From contig MKTD01000045.1 of assembly GCA_001898165.1 (NCBI GenBank), forward strand, positions 1 through 56,110: a DNA stretch of 56,110 nt, read 5' to 3'. The position numbers were made by a program, and so were the translations under genes. Below are positions 16,684-25,607 of this stretch, one piece after another (position 1 is the stretch's first letter; every line of letters starts with the position of its first letter). The DNA comes from Bacteroidia bacterium 43-41. Its GTDB lineage: Bacteria; Bacteroidota; Bacteroidia; Bacteroidales; Dysgonomonadaceae. The notes under the pieces were generated by a model. The model was not told the origin of the DNA. It worked only from the letters and a program-made list of their open reading frames with translations, and did not search any database.

Positions 16684-18140
16684 TTCAGGTAGAACAACAA
16701 GCCGGAAAAATGAGTAGTTTCCGATGGACTATAGTCACAATGTTATTCTTTGCAACAACGATTAATTATCTCGACCGACAGGTCTTGTCGCTTACGTGGG
16801 ATGAATTTATCAAACCCGAATTTCATTGGAATGAGTCGCATTACGGCACCATCACTTCTTTCTTTTCTATTTTTTACGCCATTTGTATGCTTTTCGCAGG
16901 ACGTTTCGTAGAATGGATGGGAACCAAAAAGGGGTACCTCTGGGCTATCGGCGTCTGGAGTGCGGGAGCCTGCTTACACGCCGTATGCGGAGTTGTAACA
17001 CAAAGCAGCGTTGGCCTGCACAGTGCAGCCGAACTGGCAGCTGCTACGGGTGATACAGCCGTTATCATCGCAACAATAAGCATGTGGAGTTTTCTCGTAG
17101 CCCGCGGTGTGCTCGCTTTGGGTGAAGCGGGGAACTTTCCGGCGGCCATTAAAGCGACAGCTGAATATTTCCCTAAAAAGGACCGCGCTTACGCCACTTC
17201 CATTTTTAATGCCGGGGCATCCATCGGCGCACTTTTTGCTCCGCTCACCATCCCCCCTCTTGCAAAACATTTTGGCTGGGAACAGGCTTTTGTGGTAATC
17301 GGCGTATTGGGCTTTATCTGGATGGCCTTTTGGGTATTCCTCTACGATAAGCCGGCGAAGAGTAAACGTGTGAATGCACTTGAACTCGAATACATTGAAC
17401 AGGACAAGCATGAAAAATCGGAAGAGGAGAACAGGAGGAATGAAGAAAAAATGCCTTTCTGGAAGTGTTTTTCGTATAAACAAACGTGGGCTTTTGCGGC
17501 AGGCAAATTTATGACCGACGGTGTTTGGTGGTTCTTTCTGTTTTGGACCCCGTCGTACCTGAATACGCAGTTCAACATTAAAACATCGGAAGGGCTTGGT
17601 ATGGCACTGATTTTCACATTATATGCCATTGTTACGGTCCTTTCCATTTTTGGTGGAAAGTTACCCACCATCTTCATCCATCGAAGCGGACAAAATCCTT
17701 ATGCCGCCCGAATGAAAGCCATGCTTATATTTGCCTTTTTCCCGTTGGTAGTCCTGCTTGCCCAACCTCTTGGCATGCAGTTTGCCTATCTCGGCAAGAA
17801 TGCTGCCTGGATTCCCGTATTGCTTATCTCTATCGGCTGTGCCGCGCATCAGGCGTGGAGCGCGAACCTGTTTTCCACCATTGGAGATATGTTTCCGCAG
17901 GGAGCAATTGCAACCGTTACAGGCATTGGCGGTATGGCGGGTGGAATTGGTTCGATGATTCTTCAGAAAGGAGCCGGGAATCTGTTCGTTTACGCCGGAG
18001 AAACCAATTTAACATTCTTAAATTTTGAAGGGAAACCGGCTGGATATTTTATTATTTTCTGTATCTGCGCCGTTGCCTATTTAATCGGGTGGACAATAAT
18101 GAAAGCTTTGGTACCCAGATATAAACTGATCACAGATTAA
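16680..18140 (+). CDS. exuT: Hexuronate/hexarate MFS transporter
   Basis: An inner-membrane proton symporter of the anion:cation symporter group of the major facilitator superfamily, 486 residues with about 12 membrane segments. Family marks are FFATTINYLDRQVLSLTWDEF at the N-terminus, the SFFSIFYAICMLFAGRFVEWMGTKKGY loop, LALGEAGNFPAAIKATAEYFPKKDRAYATSIFNAGAS, and GIGGMAGGIGSMI in the second half. These are typical of ExuT. An insert (about 95-125) between helices 3 and 4 is longer than in Escherichia coli. The ATG overlaps the stop of the kdgK remnant. It would import galacturonate and glucuronate for UxaC. A terminator follows at 18172-18209. Confidence 0.9.
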   Translation: MIQVEQQAGKMSSFRWTIVTMLFFATTINYLDRQVLSLTWDEFIKPEFHWNESHYGTITSFFSIFYAICMLFAGRFVEWMGTKKGYLWAIGVWSAGACLHAVCGVVTQSSVGLHSAAELAAATGDTAVIIATISMWSFLVARGVLALGEAGNFPAAIKATAEYFPKKDRAYATSIFNAGASIGALFAPLTIPPLAKHFGWEQAFVVIGVLGFIWMAFWVFLYDKPAKSKRVNALELEYIEQDKHEKSEEENRRNEEKMPFWKCFSYKQTWAFAAGKFMTDGVWWFFLFWTPSYLNTQFNIKTSEGLGMALIFTLYAIVTVLSIFGGKLPTIFIHRSGQNPYAARMKAMLIFAFFPLVVLLAQPLGMQFAYLGKNAAWIPVLLISIGCAAHQAWSANLFSTIGDMFPQGAIATVTGIGGMAGGIGSMILQKGAGNLFVYAGETNLTFLNFEGKPAGYFIIFCICAVAYLIGWTIMKALVPRYKLITD

Positions 18141-18171
18141 GTTATAATAAATTGCCGGGGCATACTTACTT

Positions 18172-18209
18172 AACTTTGCCGGAGCCTCGCGCTTTGGCAA
18201 AGTTTTTTT
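18172..18209 (+). terminator. Intrinsic terminator of the hexuronate operon
   Basis: A perfect 9-bp stem AACTTTGCC (18172-18180) / GGCAAAGTT (18196-18204) with a 15-nt loop is followed by a T tract to 18209. It lies 31 bases after the exuT stop. Confidence 0.85.
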
Positions 18210-18216
18210 AATCCCC

Positions 18217-19596
18217 TTACTTTCTTTCCACATTCCCCCGTGTAAAGGAAAAATAAATTCCAACCAGGCTGATGAGTGCAAAGGTGATGAAACCCCATTT
18301 CATTGCAGTCAGAAAAATATTGTCCTCAATCACTGTCACGGCTCTGTCCCCAAAATAGAAAGCGAAGAAGAACGTCACGATAGTCATCCCCACAATTTGT
18401 CCGAAAATACGCATCGAAGATGCTATACCCGATGCCTGCCCGTAACGGCTCTTATCCACCGAGCTCATAATGGTATTCATGTTGGGCGACGAGAAAAAGG
18501 CAAAACCCAGCCCTTCCCAAACCAATACCAAAACAATTAATCCTAACGGCGTTGCAGAAGTGAAAAAAGACATGGCAAACAATCCAACCGAACACATAGC
18601 CATCCCCAATGTAGCAAAGTAGCGCGGTTGAATTTTATCGGAAAGGCGCCCTACTACCGGCGAAAACAACGCCATCATAACAGGTTGGGCTATTATCACC
18701 GCACCTGCTTCGCGGGGTGACAATCCCTGGGTTTTCTGCAGGTAGAGGCTCAAGAAAAACACAATGGCGGATGTGGCCGTATAATTGATCAGAGCCGCCA
18801 GGTTGGAAAAGCCGAAGAGCTTATTGTGGGTAAAGAGATGTGTCTCAAACATCGGGTTGGCCAGCCGGCTTTCGATAATCCAGAACAATATCAGCATTAT
18901 AACTCCAAATGCCATAAGTGCCCAGCCGAAAGCCGATGGAATATGCGATGAACCGTAAACCAACGCCACTAACCCGAGCATAAATACAAACGTACCCCGA
19001 AAATCGATTTTCTTTTTACCGCCGGGTTCATTAGCATCTTTTTCGAGAAAAGCAAAAGCAATGATCGTTGACAATATCCCCAAAATAACAGCCACATAAA
19101 ACAATGAATGCCAACCCAGGCTCTGCGTTAAGAACCCGCCGATAAACGGGCCTGTTGCCAATCCGGTATAGACCGAGGCTACTGAAATACCGATCACCTG
19201 CCCACGGTTACGGGCCGGGAAATTAGCTACAAGGATAGCCTGGCCGGTAGTATTGGTAAAAGCTGACCCGGCGCCTTGCACAAAACGGGCAACGATAAGC
19301 CAGGTACCGGAAGGCGAAACAGCGCACAGCGCCGATGCGAGCGTAAAAATGATTAACCCCAGCTTAAACAACCGTACGTTGCCCGAAACATCGCCCAGTT
19401 TGCCTACGGGCAGAAGAAACATACCGGTGGCAACCAAAAAGGCAGTAATGATCCAGCTGAGGGAAATAGCATTCAGACCGAAACTTTTTTCAATGGCAGG
19501 CAGGGCAATATTGATGGATGATACCAAAAACGTTCCCATAAACGATGATATGGAAACGGTAATCAGTATGGATAGTTGTTTTTTTGACCAGGACAT
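18217..19596 (-). CDS. MFS transporter, DHA2-like drug exporter
   Basis: A major facilitator of 459 residues, probably a proton antiporter exporting a toxic compound. Fourteen hydrophobic segments can be drawn, the DHA2 arrangement. The N-terminal STMGTFLVSS-like segment (SSFMGTFLVSSINIALPAIEK) and SLSWIITAFLVATGMFLLPVGKLGDVSG (motif A region) are characteristic, and GPFIGGFL is the antiporter motif C. GKKKIDFRG is the central cytoplasmic loop. The substrate cannot be predicted. It ends 7 bases after the exuT terminator region and starts 4 bases downstream of the carbonic-anhydrase-like gene, so it is probably co-transcribed with that gene. Confidence 0.88.
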   Translation of the reverse strand: MSWSKKQLSILITVSISSFMGTFLVSSINIALPAIEKSFGLNAISLSWIITAFLVATGMFLLPVGKLGDVSGNVRLFKLGLIIFTLASALCAVSPSGTWLIVARFVQGAGSAFTNTTGQAILVANFPARNRGQVIGISVASVYTGLATGPFIGGFLTQSLGWHSLFYVAVILGILSTIIAFAFLEKDANEPGGKKKIDFRGTFVFMLGLVALVYGSSHIPSAFGWALMAFGVIMLILFWIIESRLANPMFETHLFTHNKLFGFSNLAALINYTATSAIVFFLSLYLQKTQGLSPREAGAVIIAQPVMMALFSPVVGRLSDKIQPRYFATLGMAMCSVGLFAMSFFTSATPLGLIVLVLVWEGLGFAFFSSPNMNTIMSSVDKSRYGQASGIASSMRIFGQIVGMTIVTFFFAFYFGDRAVTVIEDNIFLTAMKWGFITFALISLVGIYFSFTRGNVERK

Positions 19597-19600
19597 ACTT

Positions 19601-20119
19601 TCACAACTCGTTATACCAACTCGAATACATCAAATAATTTGCTGCAATTTTTTGATTTATTTCTTTCGATTGTCCGGGATCTACTTTCTTTACAAACTTG
19701 GCCGGGACACCCGCATAAATACTTCCGGGCTCCACTTGCGTACCGCTCAAAACAAGTGCGCCTGCTGCAATAATAGCGCCCTCGCCCACCACGGCATGGT
19801 CAAGGACAATTGCTCCCATCCCGATCAGCGCCCCATTCTCAATTTTGGCGCCGTGGATGATTGCATTATGTCCTACCGACACATCATTGCCCAGAATAGA
19901 AACCGATTTTTCATAAAGTGTATGAATAACCGCTCCATCCTGTACATTCACACGGTTGCCCAGGCGAATGGAATTAACGTCGCCCCGCAACACTGCTCCG
20001 TACCAGATGCTGCAATCTTTGCCAATCACAACGTCGCCGATAACAACCGCCGTCTCTGCTAAAAATGTATTGTCGCCAATTTCGGGAGTGAATCCCCGAA
20101 CTGATTTTATTATTGCCAT
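19601..20119 (-). CDS. Gamma-class carbonic anhydrase-like hexapeptide protein
   Basis: A left-handed beta-helix protein of 172 residues. The start MAIIKSVRGFTP at 20119 is preferred over an upstream in-frame ATG at 20212, which would read through the intergenic heptad repeats. Hexapeptide repeats run from about 15 to 140. Three histidines in the order VIHTLYE, VGHNAIIHGAKI correspond to the zinc ligands of gamma carbonic anhydrases. Proteins of this YrdA/PaaY type often show little anhydrase activity and may act on other acyl substrates, so the activity is uncertain. It lies between the Xaa-Pro aminopeptidase and the MFS gene on the same strand. Confidence 0.87.
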   Translation of the reverse strand: MAIIKSVRGFTPEIGDNTFLAETAVVIGDVVIGKDCSIWYGAVLRGDVNSIRLGNRVNVQDGAVIHTLYEKSVSILGNDVSVGHNAIIHGAKIENGALIGMGAIVLDHAVVGEGAIIAAGALVLSGTQVEPGSIYAGVPAKFVKKVDPGQSKEINQKIAANYLMYSSWYNEL

Positions 20120-20180
20120 ACGTATTCTAAGTCTTGAAGCACGCGTTGCGGGGTTTGTGAAGCAAGCATTATAAGCTCGG

Positions 20181-20208
20181 AACCGTAACTCGTAACTTGC
20201 AACCCGCA
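20181..20208. repeat. Degenerate heptanucleotide repeat, four units
   Basis: On the minus strand, the direction of the flanking genes, four 7-bp units follow one another: TGCGGGT, TGCAAGT, TACGAGT, TACGGTT. They begin eight bases after the stop codon of the Xaa-Pro aminopeptidase gene. The pattern resembles the six-unit block at 31458-31499. Confidence 0.7.
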
Positions 20209-20215
20209 ACAAATT

Positions 20216-22006
20216 TCAAATAGATCTTGTCTTTTCTTTCAACCACTCTTTCTCCTCCTTGTTCAACTGTTTTTTCAGTTTTCCGAACACCATTTTGTGG
20301 TAATTGTTAAGCCACTTGATCTCTTTTTTTGTCATCAACTTCTTAACAATCGGTTGGGTGTCGATAGGGCAAAGCGTGATGGTCTCAAAGCCATAGAACA
20401 TCCCGAAATCTTCCGTTTTCTTGTATTCTTGTGTTACAATGAGGTTCTCGATCCGGATTCCGTATTCGTTGGCACGATAGATGCCCGGTTCGTTCGAGGT
20501 TACCATACCCGTTTTCAACACGGTGGGATTCTCTTCGAGGCGAATGCTCTGAGGCCCTTCGTGCACATTGAGGAAATGTCCGATGCCGTGTCCGGTTCCG
20601 TGCCAATAGGTTTGGCAATTATCCCATAACGCCCTACGGGCCAAAATATCGAGTTGCGATCCACGCGTCCCTTCGGGATAAATGGCTGTCGCGATACCGA
20701 TATGCCCTTTCAGTACGTTTGTGTAATCTATCTTCATCTGTTTGGTGAGCTCTCCCACGGCAACCGTACGGGTAATATCGGTGGTGCCATCCTTGTATTG
20801 TCCGCCGGAATCTATCAGTAACAAGCCTTTTGGTTCTACCTTAAGGCAAGTAGCGGGTTGCGCGCGATAGTGAATAACCGCTCCGTTCCCGGCATACCCC
20901 GCAATGGTTGAAAAGCTTTCACCCACAAATAAATCCTGTTGCGAACGGTATTCGCGTAACTTTTCATCTACGGTAACCTCCGTTACACTTCCTTCCGGCA
21001 CCGCGTTTTCGAGCCACATGAAAAACTTCACTAAAGCCACCCCGTCTTTTACCATTGCATTGCGGAAACCGTTGAGTTCGGTTTTGTTTTTAACGGCTTT
21101 CATCAAATCCACCGGCGACGGAACATCAACGATCCTGCACGATGCCGGAATGGTTTGATACAACTTGTAATTAATCTTATTGCCTGTAATGCAAACCGTA
21201 CTGCCTTCCGGCAAATTCGCCACATAGTTGAAAACCTGATCGTATCCATCAATCCGGACTCCTTGTTTCAAGAGGGTATTTTTGGTAACGTCGTCCAATT
21301 TTTCTTCATTTACAAAAAGCACGCTCTCTTTTTTCGATACATAGCCGTAGGCTACGGCTACCGGATTAAAATCGACATCGCTGCCGCGCATATTAAAAAT
21401 CCAGGCTACGGCATCCAAGGTAACGGCAATAAGCCCGTCGGCCTCCAATTTATCGAGCTCGGCATTGATCCTTTTTATCTTACTTCTGGTAGATTCTCCG
21501 GTAATATCGTCAGATAAAAGAAATACGTTGTTTTGTGGAATTTCCGGACGATCTTTCCACACTTCGGCAAACGGATCAAGGGAAGTTTCTAATTTTATTC
21601 CCTTAGTATCCAACGCTGCTTTTAATGCTTTGGCATCGGATGCCGCATAAACAAGCCCGTCAATTCCAACCGTTCCGCCTCTGCCCACATGCTCCATTAT
21701 CCAGGCAATCATTTCGGGTGTGTCCGGCTGCCCCATTTTAAACAGTTCAAAACCGGTGCCCTTCAATTCAGCAGCGGCTTGAAGAAAATACCTCGAATCT
21801 GTCCAAACGCCGGCTTTTTCTTTGGTTACAACAGCTGTTCCCGCAGAACCGGTAAATCCGCTTATCCACTTGCGCGATTCCCACATTTTAGGTGGGTACT
21901 CGCTCAAATGCGCATCGGTACTGGGAATTATAAACGCATCTAACTCATTGACCTCCATAAACTTCCTCATGGAGATCAATCTTTCGGGAATGATTGACGT
22001 ATTCAT
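20216..22006 (-). CDS. Xaa-Pro aminopeptidase (M24B)
   Basis: A cytoplasmic dinuclear metallopeptidase that removes an N-terminal residue next to proline. The 596 residues match the three-domain form: two creatinase-like N-terminal domains (about 1-310), then a pita-bread catalytic domain. Metal ligands are visible in order: Asp in LLIDSGGQYKDGTTDITRT (two Asp), His in HGTGHGIGHFLNVHEGP, Glu in SNEPGIY and Glu in GIRIENL. WTDSRYFLQAAAEL is typical of the N-terminal domain. The start MNTSIIPERL is preceded by a minus-strand TAAATTTG box at 22042-22035. It suits an amino-acid and peptide fermenter, with dpp7 and the C69 dipeptidase also present in the window. Confidence 0.95.
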   Translation of the reverse strand: MNTSIIPERLISMRKFMEVNELDAFIIPSTDAHLSEYPPKMWESRKWISGFTGSAGTAVVTKEKAGVWTDSRYFLQAAAELKGTGFELFKMGQPDTPEMIAWIMEHVGRGGTVGIDGLVYAASDAKALKAALDTKGIKLETSLDPFAEVWKDRPEIPQNNVFLLSDDITGESTRSKIKRINAELDKLEADGLIAVTLDAVAWIFNMRGSDVDFNPVAVAYGYVSKKESVLFVNEEKLDDVTKNTLLKQGVRIDGYDQVFNYVANLPEGSTVCITGNKINYKLYQTIPASCRIVDVPSPVDLMKAVKNKTELNGFRNAMVKDGVALVKFFMWLENAVPEGSVTEVTVDEKLREYRSQQDLFVGESFSTIAGYAGNGAVIHYRAQPATCLKVEPKGLLLIDSGGQYKDGTTDITRTVAVGELTKQMKIDYTNVLKGHIGIATAIYPEGTRGSQLDILARRALWDNCQTYWHGTGHGIGHFLNVHEGPQSIRLEENPTVLKTGMVTSNEPGIYRANEYGIRIENLIVTQEYKKTEDFGMFYGFETITLCPIDTQPIVKKLMTKKEIKWLNNYHKMVFGKLKKQLNKEEKEWLKEKTRSI

Positions 22007-22034
22007 ATCTGGTAATTTTTCATTTTATAAACCA

Positions 22035-22062
22035 CAAATTTAACAAATTGTTCTTACATTTG
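22035..22062. promoter_or_regulatory. Divergent -7 boxes for pepP-like gene and folB
   Basis: On the minus strand TAAATTTG (22042 to 22035) is 29 bases before the aminopeptidase start. On the plus strand TACATTTG (22055-22062) is 26 bases before the folB start. Both fit TAnnTTTG. The -33 elements would overlap each other and are not clear. Confidence 0.5.
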
Positions 22063-22087
22063 GCGCTATTAACAAGATGAAAAATTT

Positions 22088-22441
22088 ATGCAGACCTCCA
22101 TCAAACTTAAAAACATGCAGTTCTTCGCCTATCACGGCGTGCTTCCGCAGGAGAAAATTGCCGGGAATAATTTTGTGGTCAATATAGAATTCACCGCCGA
22201 CGTATCGAAATCTTTTGAAACCGATAACATGGCAGATACGATCAATTACGCTACGGTTTATGATTTGGTAAAAGCAGAAATGTCTGTGCCCAGCGAATTA
22301 ATTGAACACGTTGCGGGACGGATATTCTCGAAAATAAAAAAATCGTTTCCACAAATCAATGTCCTCGAAGTACGCGTGGCCAAACTAAACCCGCCCGTGA
22401 GCGGCGAGGTTGAAGCTTCGGAAATTATTGTTCGGGATTAA
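22088..22441 (+). CDS. folB: Dihydroneopterin aldolase
   Basis: Cleaves 7,8-dihydroneopterin to 6-hydroxymethyl-7,8-dihydropterin and glycolaldehyde in folate synthesis. It has 117 residues, the normal length. Seen are IKLKNMQFFAYHGVLPQEKIAGNNFVVN with the conserved YHGV and E, DTINYATVYDLVKAEM, EHVAGRIFSKI and the C-terminal RVAKLNPPVSGEVEASEI with its catalytic Lys. It is a single gene, 150 bases before lptB. Confidence 0.95.
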   Translation: MQTSIKLKNMQFFAYHGVLPQEKIAGNNFVVNIEFTADVSKSFETDNMADTINYATVYDLVKAEMSVPSELIEHVAGRIFSKIKKSFPQINVLEVRVAKLNPPVSGEVEASEIIVRD

Positions 22442-22563
22442 TCCTTGTCTACAACATCATTTTTTATTTAAAGGTTGACAACAGGTTTTCTATCTATTTT
22501 TACAATCCCATTTTTGAGGATGGACGAAAGGAGCCTTTGAAATAAAAGTTCATATCTTTTTTG

Positions 22564-22571
22564 TATCTTTG
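22564..22571 (+). promoter_or_regulatory. -7 box of the lptB-ruvX-def operon
   Basis: TATCTTTG fits TAnnTTTG and lies 20 bases before the lptB ATG. A TTTG at 22536-22539 is 24 bases upstream, longer than the usual spacing, so only the -7 box is convincing. Confidence 0.5.
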
Positions 22572-22590
22572 CACAAATTTACGAGAAGTA

Positions 22591-23376
22591 ATGAGCGACG
22601 AAACAAGACAAGCCGAAGTGCCTGAAGAGATGGTTTTACGCACCGAAAATCTGGTAAAAAAATACGGGAAAAGGACAGTGGTAAGCCACGTTTCCATCAA
22701 TTTGAAACAAGGCGAAATTGTCGGTTTGCTGGGACCTAACGGAGCCGGAAAAACCACCACGTTTTATATGACCGTAGGATTGATTGTCCCGAATGAAGGA
22801 AACATATACCTGGGCGATCAGAATATTACCCAATTTCCGGTTTACAAACGCGCGCAATACGGAATTGGCTATCTGGCCCAGGAGGCATCTATTTTCAGGA
22901 AAATGTCGGTTGAAGACAACATCAAATCGGTATTGGAATTTACCAATAAAACCCCCGAAGAACGAAAGGATAAACTGGAAGAGCTGATTTCTGAGTTTGG
23001 ATTGGAAAAAGTGCGAAAAAACCAGGGTGACCGCTTATCGGGAGGCGAGCGCCGCCGTTCCGAAATTGCCCGGTGTCTGGCCATCGACCCCAAGTTTATT
23101 ATGCTTGATGAACCCTTTGCCGGGGTCGATCCCATTGCTGTTCAAGATATCCAGTCGATTGTGGCGCGGCTGAAATACAGGAATATCGGCATTCTGATAA
23201 CCGATCACAACGTGGACGAAACGCTGAGTATAACCGACCGGGCTTATCTGCTTTTCGAAGGCAGGGTTTTGTTTCAGGGGACGGCGGAAGAGCTGGCTGA
23301 AAATCCGGTAGTGAGGGAGAAGTACTTAGGCCGCGATTTTGAATTGCGCCGCAAAAATTTTGGAATATCGCAATGA
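22591..23376 (+). CDS. lptB: LPS export ABC transporter ATP-binding protein
   Basis: The ATPase of the LptB2FG complex that extracts lipopolysaccharide from the inner membrane. The ATG at 22591 (MSDETRQ) is used; a TTG at 22561 in frame falls before the -7 box. Of the 261 residues, about the first 20 are an N-terminal extension. Walker [11 protein letters not shown]-loop YLAQEASIF, signature [16 protein letters not shown], Walker [13 protein letters not shown] and the switch ITDHNV are all present. The sequence [24 protein letters not shown] is characteristic of LptB. Its stop overlaps the ruvX start by four bases (ATGA). Confidence 0.93.
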   Translation: MSDETRQAEVPEEMVLRTENLVKKYGKRTVVSHVSINLKQGEIVGLLGPNGAGKTTTFYMTVGLIVPNEGNIYLGDQNITQFPVYKRAQYGIGYLAQEASIFRKMSVEDNIKSVLEFTNKTPEERKDKLEELISEFGLEKVRKNQGDRLSGGERRRSEIARCLAIDPKFIMLDEPFAGVDPIAVQDIQSIVARLKYRNIGILITDHNVDETLSITDRAYLLFEGRVLFQGTAEELAENPVVREKYLGRDFELRRKNFGISQ

Positions 23377-23789
23377 GCAGGCTCCTCGCTATAGATTACG
23401 GAAAAAAAAGAACAGGAATTGCTGTCAGCGACCCGCTACAGATAATTGCCAACGGATTAACAACGGTTGATACTGCTAAGATTTTTGATTTTCTGAAATC
23501 ATACTTGGCGAAAGAAGAAGTAGAAAAAGTGATTATCGGATTACCCCGGCAGATGAATAACGAGGCATCGGAAAACCTACCCCGGATAGAGCAGTTTGCC
23601 GATCAGTTGAGGAAGTTATATCCCAATTTGGATATCGGTTATTTCGATGAACGGTTTACTTCGAAAATGGCTCAACAAACAATGATTGACGGCGGTTTAA
23701 AGAAAAAAGACCGAAGAAATAAAGCACTGATAGATGAAATCAGCGCCACCATAATCCTGCAAGGATATATGGAAAGCAGAAGAAAATAA
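23373..23789 (+). CDS. ruvX: Putative pre-16S rRNA nuclease / Holliday junction resolvase (YqgF)
   Basis: 138 residues of the RNase H-like YqgF/RuvX family, an essential nuclease linked to 16S rRNA 5' end processing. The N-terminal [19 protein letters not shown] carries the first catalytic Asp. The middle has [14 protein letters not shown] with a conserved Glu nearby. [13 protein letters not shown] and [13 protein letters not shown] carry the third acidic residues. Translation is coupled to lptB by a 4-base overlap, and def follows after 9 bases. Confidence 0.92.
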   Translation: MSRLLAIDYGKKRTGIAVSDPLQIIANGLTTVDTAKIFDFLKSYLAKEEVEKVIIGLPRQMNNEASENLPRIEQFADQLRKLYPNLDIGYFDERFTSKMAQQTMIDGGLKKKDRRNKALIDEISATIILQGYMESRRK

Positions 23790-23798
23790 AACTCAATT

Positions 23799-24356
23799 AT
23801 GATTTTACCCATATACATTTACGGACACCCCATCTTAAGAAAAGTAGCCAAAGAGATTGATACGACAAATTATCCCAATCTGCAGGAATTGATCGACAAT
23901 ATGTATGAAACAATGTACAAAGCCGATGGCGTTGGACTTGCCGGCCCCCAAGTGGGTTTGGAAGAGCGCATCTTTGTCGTTGACATGGAGCCGGTGGCAG
24001 ATGATGATCATCCCGAATTTAAAGGATTCAAGAGAGCGTTTATCAATGCCCAAATAACAGAAAAAACCGGTGAGTTGGAATGGGTGGAAGAGGGCTGCCT
24101 GAGTATTCCGGGCATCCATGAAAAAGTTCCGCGCGAGGAAAGAATCCGCATTCAATATCTTGATGAGGGCTTACAGCCGCACGATGAAGAATATACCGGT
24201 TACATGGCTCGTGTGATCCAGCACGAATACGACCATCTCGACGGCATCATGTTTACCGACCGGATCTCTCCATTGCGCAAGCGAATGATAAAAAGCAAGT
24301 TGTCAAATTTTGAGAAAGGGAAAGTGAATTGCCACTATCGTATAAAAACGGTGTGA
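23799..24356 (+). CDS. def: Peptide deformylase
   Basis: Removes the N-formyl group from nascent proteins with an Fe or Zn ion. The 185 residues contain all three motifs: GVGLAGPQVG (motif I), EEGCLSIPG with the Cys ligand (motif II) and QHEYDHLDG with the two His ligands and the catalytic Glu (motif III). The N-terminal PIYIYGHPILRKVAKEI is standard. It is the third gene of the lptB-ruvX-def operon. No clear terminator follows; instead there are inverted repeats at 24414-24507. Confidence 0.97.
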   Translation: MILPIYIYGHPILRKVAKEIDTTNYPNLQELIDNMYETMYKADGVGLAGPQVGLEERIFVVDMEPVADDDHPEFKGFKRAFINAQITEKTGELEWVEEGCLSIPGIHEKVPREERIRIQYLDEGLQPHDEEYTGYMARVIQHEYDHLDGIMFTDRISPLRKRMIKSKLSNFEKGKVNCHYRIKTV

Positions 24357-24413
24357 TTCTCCTTAGTAAGTGTCTATATTATTTATTCGGTGATGTAATT
24401 TGACATTATTTTA

Positions 24414-24507
24414 TTGATAAATACATTGCCATGTTTATCAATATTATAGATAATATACCATATAGTGCTAGGATTACGGCGATAACGATTACACCCTTTC
24501 GCCGTAA
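24414..24507. repeat. Pair of inverted repeats downstream of def
   Basis: Two perfect 8-bp inverted repeats lie in the 200-bp spacer: TTGATAAA (24414-24421) / TTTATCAA (24434-24441), and TTACGGCG (24474-24481) / CGCCGTAA (24500-24507). Neither is followed by a strong T run, so they are not typical terminators. The rest of the spacer is A/T rich. Similar copies were not noticed elsewhere in the window. Confidence 0.6.
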
Positions 24508-24559
24508 CGTTTGTGTGAAGAGTAAGTGGTTTTGAATGAATTTTTACCGAACTTGTTCG

Positions 24560-24763
24560 CTATAATAAACCATTCTCCTTACAGAATTTTACCGTATCCT
24601 CCATGGCTGTTTTACGAAACTCCCCCGAAGTCATATACCCTTCGGGAACAACTCCCGATTCAGTCGGATTATCAAACTTTACCGTTTTGGGATAACGTCT
24701 TAGCTGCTTGATAAGTTGTTTACCGCGTTCGGTTTGCGTATTTATTCTGACATTTATGTACAT
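24560..24763 (-). CDS. Small orphan protein, antitoxin-like N-terminus
   Basis: 67 residues if started at the ATG at 24763 (MYINVRINTQTERGK); a longer frame starts at 24790. The first 30 residues have the pattern of small Bacteroidetes antitoxin-like proteins, in which a short beta strand is followed by TERGKQLIKQLRRYP. The C-terminal part is VVPEGYMTSGEFRKTAMEDTVKFCKENGLL-like, ending in a helix. No toxin gene of type II size lies next to it; the neighbour is pgl. Function unknown. The coding call rests on the amino acid pattern and an A/T-rich upstream region, not on a known family. Confidence 0.55.
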   Translation of the reverse strand: MYINVRINTQTERGKQLIKQLRRYPKTVKFDNPTESGVVPEGYMTSGEFRKTAMEDTVKFCKENGLL

Positions 24764-24849
24764 AAAAATAAGCTTTGATAAATAAATCAATACAAAAATA
24801 CAAAAATTATCTCAAATAAACCTGATTTTAATGAATCAGCAATTGGTAA

Positions 24850-25575
24850 TTAATAATTTCCTACCAGCAACCTTGCCGCTTCTTTATCTAAAAACCACAC
24901 CAGGTTTCTTGAAACGGGATCTACTTTGGCAGCTGGATAAATAGCCGCCACTTCTTCTCTCGACTCAATAATCTGCTTCACTTTTTCGGCTTTGGCAGCT
25001 CCGGTAACTAAAAACGCCACACGCTGAGCCTGGTTGATCACTTTCCCCGACAAGCTCACCCGCTTTTGTCCGCTATCTGGATGCGTTCCCACCACACACA
25101 AATTTGCATTTTCCCACAAATTTATTTCGTACGGAAAAATGGAAGCCGTGTGCCCGTCATCGCCCAATCCCAAAATAACCAGGTCGAACGACGGAACAGC
25201 AGCCGCCATTTCCACCTCCATCTGCAGCAATGTGGAATACCTTTCTGCTTCGGTATCGGGATCATTTTCACCTTTGATACGAAAGATATTTTTCTCTGGG
25301 ATGGCCACATGATCGAGCAAATGATCTTTGGTCATTTTATAATTGCTTTGCTCATCGGTGGGCGCCACACAACGCTCGTCTCCCCAAAACAGAAAAAGAC
25401 TTTTCCAGTCGATATCGTTTTTATGATGTTGAGCCCAGTAGTCAAATAGCGATTTTGGAGTGGAACCGCCCGATAAAGCCACCGTGACCCTTTCTCGGTC
25501 TTTTAGAATCTCTTTCAGATAGATTGTAAAACTCTCGTTCAGAGACGCAAGGTCATCAAAAATTTTTATTTCCAT
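24850..25575 (-). CDS. pgl: 6-phosphogluconolactonase
   Basis: Hydrolyses 6-phosphogluconolactone to 6-phosphogluconate, the second step of the oxidative pentose phosphate pathway. Its 241 residues are the usual DevB-type length. ALSGGSTPKSLFDYWA holds the phosphate-binding loop. LFLWGDERCVAPTDEQSNYKM and DLVILGLGDDGHTASIFP carry the conserved acidic and His residues of the active site. It starts 32 bases after the zwf stop on the same strand, so the two are probably translated from one message. Confidence 0.95.
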   Translation of the reverse strand: MEIKIFDDLASLNESFTIYLKEILKDRERVTVALSGGSTPKSLFDYWAQHHKNDIDWKSLFLFWGDERCVAPTDEQSNYKMTKDHLLDHVAIPEKNIFRIKGENDPDTEAERYSTLLQMEVEMAAAVPSFDLVILGLGDDGHTASIFPYEINLWENANLCVVGTHPDSGQKRVSLSGKVINQAQRVAFLVTGAAKAEKVKQIIESREEVAAIYPAAKVDPVSRNLVWFLDKEAARLLVGNY

Positions 25576-25607
25576 AATCTTAAGTTCAAAAAATACCCGT
25601 AATCCGG

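Noticed and set aside
20120-20212. A 31-residue N-terminal extension of the carbonic-anhydrase-like protein
   Set aside because: The extension translates the intergenic heptad repeats and does not fit the family, which starts close to MAIIKSVRG.
24414-24507. A CRISPR array or tRNA in the spacer after def
   Set aside because: The repeats are inverted rather than direct, there are no spacers, and no cloverleaf can be drawn.
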